From positions 1 to 25,233 of IMG/VR virus record IMGVR_UViG_3300045999_006253: a DNA stretch of 25,233 nt; one strand, 5' to 3'. The position numbers and the translations under genes were made by a program. This DNA is from a virus. The stretch's first letter is position 1; every line of letters starts with the position of its first letter. Shown here piece by piece: positions 21,131 through 25,233 of this stretch. The notes beneath the pieces are model-generated. The model saw only the letters and a list, made by a program, of their open reading frames with translations, had not been told where the DNA came from and did no database searches.

Positions 21131-21520
21131 TTATCGTTTCATTCTTGCCATAAAATCAATACTCACCCAATAAACATTTAAATCAGCATTGTATGCTTGT
21201 GAATCAGATGACATATATTTAACTGTCTGCACACTAATATCATTTACTGTACCTACAAATCTGTCTAATCTATTTCTTATAGAGTTAGATAAACTTTGTG
21301 TAGTGTCATAGTTGTTTGTATAAACATCTACTTGAAAACTAACTTCTTCAAGATTACTTTGACCATCTTTAAAATCAACTGCAACACTATTAATAATTGT
21401 GTAAACACAAAAAGGATAGGTAACATTTTGAGGAGCAATATCTGGAAAGATGCGTAATCCGCAAACACCAGTAACTGCCACATCAGTTGATAGTCTCCCA
21501 TATATTACTTTTCCTATCAT
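21131..21520 (-). CDS. Tail completion/terminator protein (DUF3168-like)
   Basis: A 129-residue protein. PQNVTYPFCVYTIINS, then EEVSFQVDVYTNNYDTTQSLSNSIRNRLD, then VYWVSIDFMARMK, follow the DUF3168 pattern of small alpha/beta proteins that cap the tail tube and join it to the head (lambda gpU / SPP1 gp17 role). The gene order (gp10-like upstream, tube downstream) agrees. The start overlaps the upstream stop by 4 bases (ATGA). Confidence 0.8.
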   Translation of the reverse strand: MIGKVIYGRLSTDVAVTGVCGLRIFPDIAPQNVTYPFCVYTIINSVAVDFKDGQSNLEEVSFQVDVYTNNYDTTQSLSNSIRNRLDRFVGTVNDISVQTVKYMSSDSQAYNADLNVYWVSIDFMARMKR

Positions 21521-22134
21521 GATACTTGCCAGAATTTTTTAGGCCTTTCCTGCATGATAAAAATACATTCGTCACGCATAGTTTTAATTACTTTTTCTCG
21601 ACTTAAATTCCTTGCTTGTACTACTATTTTATTATACCAGGCTCTTGTACTTCCAAAAACCATGTGAGCATAAAAGCCATTTGTTCCTTCGCTACTATTT
21701 ATACCTTTATTCATTGTACCTCTTTTATACAATGGCCCTACCGCTCCAACGGCATATCTATATGATTTAAGATTTTTAGATAAATCAATAATAGACTTTC
21801 TTAAATTACCTGGTTGCACAATCATTGAAGCTCGATCATTTTCTGACCAGCCTTTCATTTTTTTATTACTAAAAGGATTAGTGCTAATTCTGTGAGCCTT
21901 ATTACTTACCGGCACTAATGACTTATAAATTTGTAATGCGATAGGAGTAGCTGAATCTATTACTCTACTTCTTTCTTTAACTGTACATTGCTCCATTAAC
22001 TCTGCAAATTCAATGACCGCATCTGCTAAACCTACTACTCTTAATGACATTCCTTGGAAACTCCTTCTACCTGCGTAGTTAGACTTCTGAAGTTCTTTGA
22101 GGTGATTTATTTGTTTAGCTGATAAATATCCCAT
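21517..22134 (-). CDS. HK97-gp10-like head-tail joining protein
   Basis: A 205-residue protein from the ATG at 22134, which overlaps the previous stop as TAATG. An upstream start at 22161 would add nine residues. Features of the HK97-gp10 family: an early helix (LADAVIEFAELMEQCTVKERSRVIDSATPIALQIYKSLVPVS), a central PGNLRKSIIDLSK, then a basic beta region (YRYAVGAVGPLYKRG) and YAHMVFGSTRAW. These proteins sit in the neck between connector and tail. It is longer than the usual 120-150 residues because of an N-terminal segment and an insertion around GTMNKGINSSEGTN. Confidence 0.78.
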   Translation of the reverse strand: MGYLSAKQINHLKELQKSNYAGRRSFQGMSLRVVGLADAVIEFAELMEQCTVKERSRVIDSATPIALQIYKSLVPVSNKAHRISTNPFSNKKMKGWSENDRASMIVQPGNLRKSIIDLSKNLKSYRYAVGAVGPLYKRGTMNKGINSSEGTNGFYAHMVFGSTRAWYNKIVVQARNLSREKVIKTMRDECIFIMQERPKKFWQVS

Positions 22135-22478
22135 TACACATAGTTTTGAGCAAATGAACAAAATAAATGCAAATACATATTGTCCTCACTTATCTGGATG
22201 TTTTCTATTTGGTAATATTTATTCATCCAAATAATTCTTTGTTGCTCGTTTATGTCAGTTCTATATCGACAGGTAACTCTTACCTGGCTTAATGCTGTTA
22301 TCTTGCCACCTTCTACCTCCTCCTTGTTTATTCCTTTATAATCTACTAATGCCCATACCTCTGCAAAATTACTCCACGTCTCTGTTCCAAAACCAGTAGT
22401 GCCAACAGTACGAGAAACACTCTGTACTATTATTCTTTCTCTTAACTTTCCTATTTCTTCTTTCTTATTGTATCTCAT
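22134..22478 (-). CDS. Head closure / head-tail adaptor protein
   Basis: A 114-residue protein. GKLRERIIVQSVSRTVGTTGFGTETWSNFAEVWALVDY, then a late beta segment (SQVRVTCRYRTDINEQQRIIWMNKYYQIENI), match the phage head-tail joining family (SPP1 gp16-like). This is a small beta barrel that closes the connector and holds DNA in the filled head. The order connector, closure, gp10-like, terminator is standard for HK97-like siphoviruses. One-base overlaps (TAATG) on both sides show tight coupling. Confidence 0.85.
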   Translation of the reverse strand: MRYNKKEEIGKLRERIIVQSVSRTVGTTGFGTETWSNFAEVWALVDYKGINKEEVEGGKITALSQVRVTCRYRTDINEQQRIIWMNKYYQIENIQISEDNMYLHLFCSFAQNYV

Positions 22479-23038
22479 TAGAATAATTGAACCCTATATT
22501 GATCTAAAAGATATTGAGAGGCAGTAGGCATCTTTCTAACGTAATCTTCTCTGTTGTCGTAGGTATCAGCAATCATCATTAACATTGCTTGTCTTATTTG
22601 CATAGGTACACCGCTTGCCTCACTGCTAAATCCTGCCGTATAAGTTATAGTAACATCATTTATATTACCATACAATGTTGGCCATGTTTTGCCAAATGCA
22701 AGGGATAGTCTGCATGGTTTTGAAAAATTATCTACAATGTAATTACTACTATTGTATGTCTGTGTTGTATTTTGGCTGTCTGCGTACTGAAAATTAGTAA
22801 CGGCAATAACTGGAGAAATACTTAAATAAATAATTGGATTTGAAAGCCTATCTAACTTTTCAGTAATAGTTTGAGTAATCAATGCCATGTTAAGGTAACT
22901 TTCAGCAACGTGACGAGCTCCAGTAATTAAAGTAGTAATCATTGTATCATCAGCAGATGTATCAACCTTTAAATAGTTTTTTACTTCAGACAATGTCCAA
23001 GGTTCTGTTACTGGTGCCGTTGTTACTTTCCAAGCCAT
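22478..23038 (-). CDS. Head-tail connector protein, gp6-like
   Basis: A 186-residue protein. WTLSEVKNYLKVDTSADDTMITTLITGARHVAESYLNM is the N-terminal helical signature of the HK97 gp6 / SPP1 gp15 connector family. It is followed by beta strands (YLSISPVIAVTNFQY, VTITYTAGFSSEASGVPMQIRQAMLMMIADTYDNREDY) typical of the same family. It forms the ring below the portal. It is the first gene after the hairpin terminator that follows the capsid gene. Confidence 0.88.
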   Translation of the reverse strand: MAWKVTTAPVTEPWTLSEVKNYLKVDTSADDTMITTLITGARHVAESYLNMALITQTITEKLDRLSNPIIYLSISPVIAVTNFQYADSQNTTQTYNSSNYIVDNFSKPCRLSLAFGKTWPTLYGNINDVTITYTAGFSSEASGVPMQIRQAMLMMIADTYDNREDYVRKMPTASQYLLDQYRVQLF

Positions 23039-23050
23039 TTGATTATATTT

Positions 23051-23081
23051 TAAAATGGAGGACTATATTTCAAGTCCTCCA
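23051..23081 (-). terminator. Hairpin terminator between capsid and connector genes
   Basis: On the - strand TGGAGGACT (23081-23073) pairs perfectly with AGTCCTCCA (23064-23056), a 9-bp stem with an 8-base loop, followed by TTTTA. The short U-tract suggests partial termination, leaving more capsid mRNA than downstream neck and tail mRNA. The connector ATG is only 13 bases beyond it. Confidence 0.75.
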
Positions 23082-23100
23082 GATTAGATCCCCAATGAAA

Positions 23101-24327
23101 TTACAGGTTCTTTAGGTGCTTAATTGCAGCAGTATTAAGCAACTTGCCATCATACCTTGCATACATTAAGAAACCTACTTCCATCTCATCCATGAAACGC
23201 TCACGCAATGGCACAAGCACATTGTTGGCAACGGCACGGATTATATACTTACTCCAATCTCCAAAATAAATAATTTTAGCATCAGCAGCCTGTGCAGATG
23301 GTAAATCATTGTTCACAAAGAAATTGTAACCAAGCAATCTATCTGGTGTACCTTCTCTAAGAGATGGTTGGAACAAAGTAGTATTATTAGTGTCCAAGTT
23401 TAACTTTCTAACTGCACTCAAAATCTGGTCATGCATCATAAATGCAGCAGATGGTGAGTTACGGTAAGCAATGTCAACAGAGTGAACAAGGTCAACCAAG
23501 TTAGCAGCAGTAAAGGCACCAGTAGATGCAGATTCTACACCGGAAGGTGCTACGTCTCTGAATCCTGTTGGTTTACCAGAACCATCACCAGTAGTAAATG
23601 CAGTGTTCAATGCTCTACCTAAACGCTCACCTAACATGATTGGTAATTCACTATTCAATAGACCAAACTCGTCATTTGCCCATTCAACAGATACTTTTAC
23701 CAATGTGTTACAAACGTGAGCTGCAAAAGTTTCTCTTGTAAATGTCATGTCTTGAACAGTTACTGCCGTTGCCTCTGTATGCCAGTTAGCAGCCGTGCCT
23801 GTATCATTAACTTTTGGCCAGTACAATGTACCTGCTTTTGGTGTAGTGATTACACGGCTAACCTGTAACATTGGTCCGTAGTAAGCCATTGTTCTTTCCA
23901 ATTCGTTAGAAAACTGGTAAGGAATAACATAACCACCTGCCAATCCAGTCTCCGCAGTAGTAATCGTTGCAGTACCACGCATTTCACGGAGTAAACCGCG
24001 CTCAGTGTTATTCAACTCTCTCTTTGCAATAGCCTTTATGAATGCAGAGTGATACTCTGGAGACTTAACAATCTCTCTTTGATCCCTTGGCAATGCAGCA
24101 AGTGTATCTTCAATAACACTAACTCCTCTTGACTCAGAGTTGATTTCATTCCATCTTTCTAAACGTGAAATTTGGTCTGTATAACTTTTAAAAGAGCTAT
24201 CTGCTTTATCCCATTGTTCGGATTCGTCGGCGGACATCAATCTACCTTCGGCTGCGGCTCTTTTTTGTAGGTCTTCCATTATTGCGTAATCGGAAGCCCG
24301 CTTTTCTCTTAATTCCTTTGCAGTCAT
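23101..24327 (-). CDS. HK97-type major capsid protein
   Basis: A 408-residue protein. Residues 1-65 form a charged coiled coil (AKELREKRASDYAIMEDLQKRAAAEG), and residues 1 to about 115 act as the scaffolding delta domain removed by the prohead protease. The mature capsid fold starts near TITTAETGLAGGYVIPYQFSNELE (121 on). It continues with MTFTRETFAAHVCNTLVKVSVEWAND and ends in the P/E-loop region with FGDWSKYIIRAVANNVLVPLRERF. These are hallmark HK97 capsid segments. Its start overlaps the protease stop by one base (TAATG). Confidence 0.95.
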   Translation of the reverse strand: MTAKELREKRASDYAIMEDLQKRAAAEGRLMSADESEQWDKADSSFKSYTDQISRLERWNEINSESRGVSVIEDTLAALPRDQREIVKSPEYHSAFIKAIAKRELNNTERGLLREMRGTATITTAETGLAGGYVIPYQFSNELERTMAYYGPMLQVSRVITTPKAGTLYWPKVNDTGTAANWHTEATAVTVQDMTFTRETFAAHVCNTLVKVSVEWANDEFGLLNSELPIMLGERLGRALNTAFTTGDGSGKPTGFRDVAPSGVESASTGAFTAANLVDLVHSVDIAYRNSPSAAFMMHDQILSAVRKLNLDTNNTTLFQPSLREGTPDRLLGYNFFVNNDLPSAQAADAKIIYFGDWSKYIIRAVANNVLVPLRERFMDEMEVGFLMYARYDGKLLNTAAIKHLKNL

Positions 24328-25233
24328 TATTTTGTTTTTAAATTTAGTAAATGCAGGGCGTTCCTGCGTAACTCGTTCTGTATATTAATTTCAGATTTAA
24401 CACATATATCAATAACACTTTGTAATTCTTCATCTACCTTTCCTGCTATCTGTTCATAACTTCGCTTGGCAACCATCGTATCTGGATTAGCAGGATAAGT
24501 TACCGGAGAAACATCATATACTTTCTTAATGCCTCGAATAACTCTTTTAGGTTTCATGCCTTCCCTTTCTTGCCAGTCCTCTGCCTCAACACTAAAAGCA
24601 AATGATGATTGATAAACATCACCACGTTTAACCATTTCTAAAAGGTCGTTACCTAAAGAAGTGTTTGGTGCCTCAAACTCATATTCCATAGCAGAACCAG
24701 TAACTTTTAATTTTAAAGTACCAGATTTAGTCCTTGCCAAAACCATGTTAGCATCATGATTAAACAATGCTACTACATCACTCATGTCCGAGTTAGTAAA
24801 TACATCTTGGCTCATCTCCTCATCATACCAGCCCATATCGTAGGCAGAGTTAAACACGGTAGCAGTGCCTACTATTGTGCGAGATTCTGGCATTGCTCGA
24901 AACTCGTAATTTATACTTCTCTTTTCCATTGTTTCTTCTTTTGACCTTTCGTCCATTATTTTATTAGCTGTTCTTTCTGCCCAGGGCAACATTGTTGATC
25001 CACCCCAAGCGTCATACATGATTGAACCGCATATTTCGTTATCGTTCTCATCAAAATACTTGCCTTGGTCATATACCTTGGCTCTACTTAAAAAACTATA
25101 AGTGCGTATCACTTCATCGTCACTTAATGCCTCTCTTCCGCTTAACTGCCTTGCCCTTGTCCAGCCTACACTTGTACCGCACTGGCTGCCATTATCTTCT
25201 TTATGCTGCAATGCTTTCTTTGCGGCATTTGTT
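24327..25233 (-). CDS. Prohead protease (HK97 S78-like) with extra N-terminal domain, cut by the window edge
   Basis: The frame is open to the right edge. A TTG at 25211 is the first possible start inside the window and is unlikely to be the real one. Numbering from that TTG, residues 97-260 are the protease: INYEFRAMPESRTIVGTATVFN, H152 in ALFNHDANMVLAR, S202/S203 in GDVYQSSFAF, and VYDVSPVTYPANPDT with D233 as likely third residue. It cleaves the capsid delta domain during maturation. Residues 1-95 (CGTSVGWTRARQLSGREALS, AWGGSTMLPWAERTANKI) are a separate helical domain also seen before proteases in other Bacteroidota phages, to my recollection. An internal ATG at the TMEKRS position could start a protease alone. 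Confidence 0.85.
   Translation of the reverse strand, partial: TNAAKKALQHKEDNGSQCGTSVGWTRARQLSGREALSDDEVIRTYSFLSRAKVYDQGKYFDENDNEICGSIMYDAWGGSTMLPWAERTANKIMDERSKEETMEKRSINYEFRAMPESRTIVGTATVFNSAYDMGWYDEEMSQDVFTNSDMSDVVALFNHDANMVLARTKSGTLKLKVTGSAMEYEFEAPNTSLGNDLLEMVKRGDVYQSSFAFSVEAEDWQEREGMKPKRVIRGIKKVYDVSPVTYPANPDTMVAKRSYEQIAGKVDEELQSVIDICVKSEINIQNELRRNALHLLNLKTK

Noticed and set aside
1-25233. CRISPR array, insertion sequence, integrase or attachment site
   Set aside because: I saw no regularly spaced repeats, transposase or recombinase motifs, or terminal inverted repeats on either strand.

Overview
The window looks like about half of the genome of a tailed phage or prophage (siphovirus type) of a Bacteroidota host. 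The DNA is AT-rich. Start codons follow A-rich stretches (for example AAAATAAAATG) instead of Shine-Dalgarno sequences. Candidate promoters carry a TAnnTTTG-like box. The fibre proteins have the Gly/Thr/Ser-rich repeats and 'NTxIG...TTG' repeats common in that phylum. Host and lifestyle are inference: I see no integrase, repressor or attachment site here.

Left arm, + strand (1-7727): a dense run of small genes. The recognisable ones act on DNA and nucleotides: an OB-fold-like protein, a RecB/Cas4-type PD-(D/E)XK nuclease, flavin-dependent thymidylate synthase ThyX, a protein with the dATP/dGTP diphosphohydrolase N-terminal domain, a dCTP deaminase family protein, and a RuvC-like resolvase. 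ThyX to the dCTP deaminase form one unit with ATGA stop/start overlaps. Small hypothetical and membrane proteins lie between. Good intrinsic terminators sit at 1041-1068, 5837-5868 and 7755-7784. A 280-base gap (3166-3445) holds a tRNA-like but non-canonical structure.

Right arm, - strand (25233 down to 7783): the late operon, read right to left. The order is prohead protease (cut by the window edge), HK97-type major capsid protein, terminator hairpin, gp6-like connector, head closure protein, HK97-gp10-like protein, DUF3168-like tail terminator, a small protein, tail tube protein, tail assembly chaperones G and G-T, tape measure protein, a tail-tip/hub-like protein, a small tip protein, a 1378-residue fibre, a second S74 fibre, a small exported protein, holin, a small unknown and an N-acetylmuramoyl-L-alanine amidase. 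Terminase and portal would lie beyond the right edge. The two arms converge on the terminator at 7755-7784.

The clearest point of interest is a complete programmed -1 frameshift signal for G-T: an A AAA AAC heptamer in the correct phase, a 6-nt spacer and a perfect 8-bp downstream stem. Others are export signals on three consecutive fibre-region proteins, modules shared between separate fibre genes, a palindromic site repeated upstream of two transcription units, and the tRNA-like RNA.
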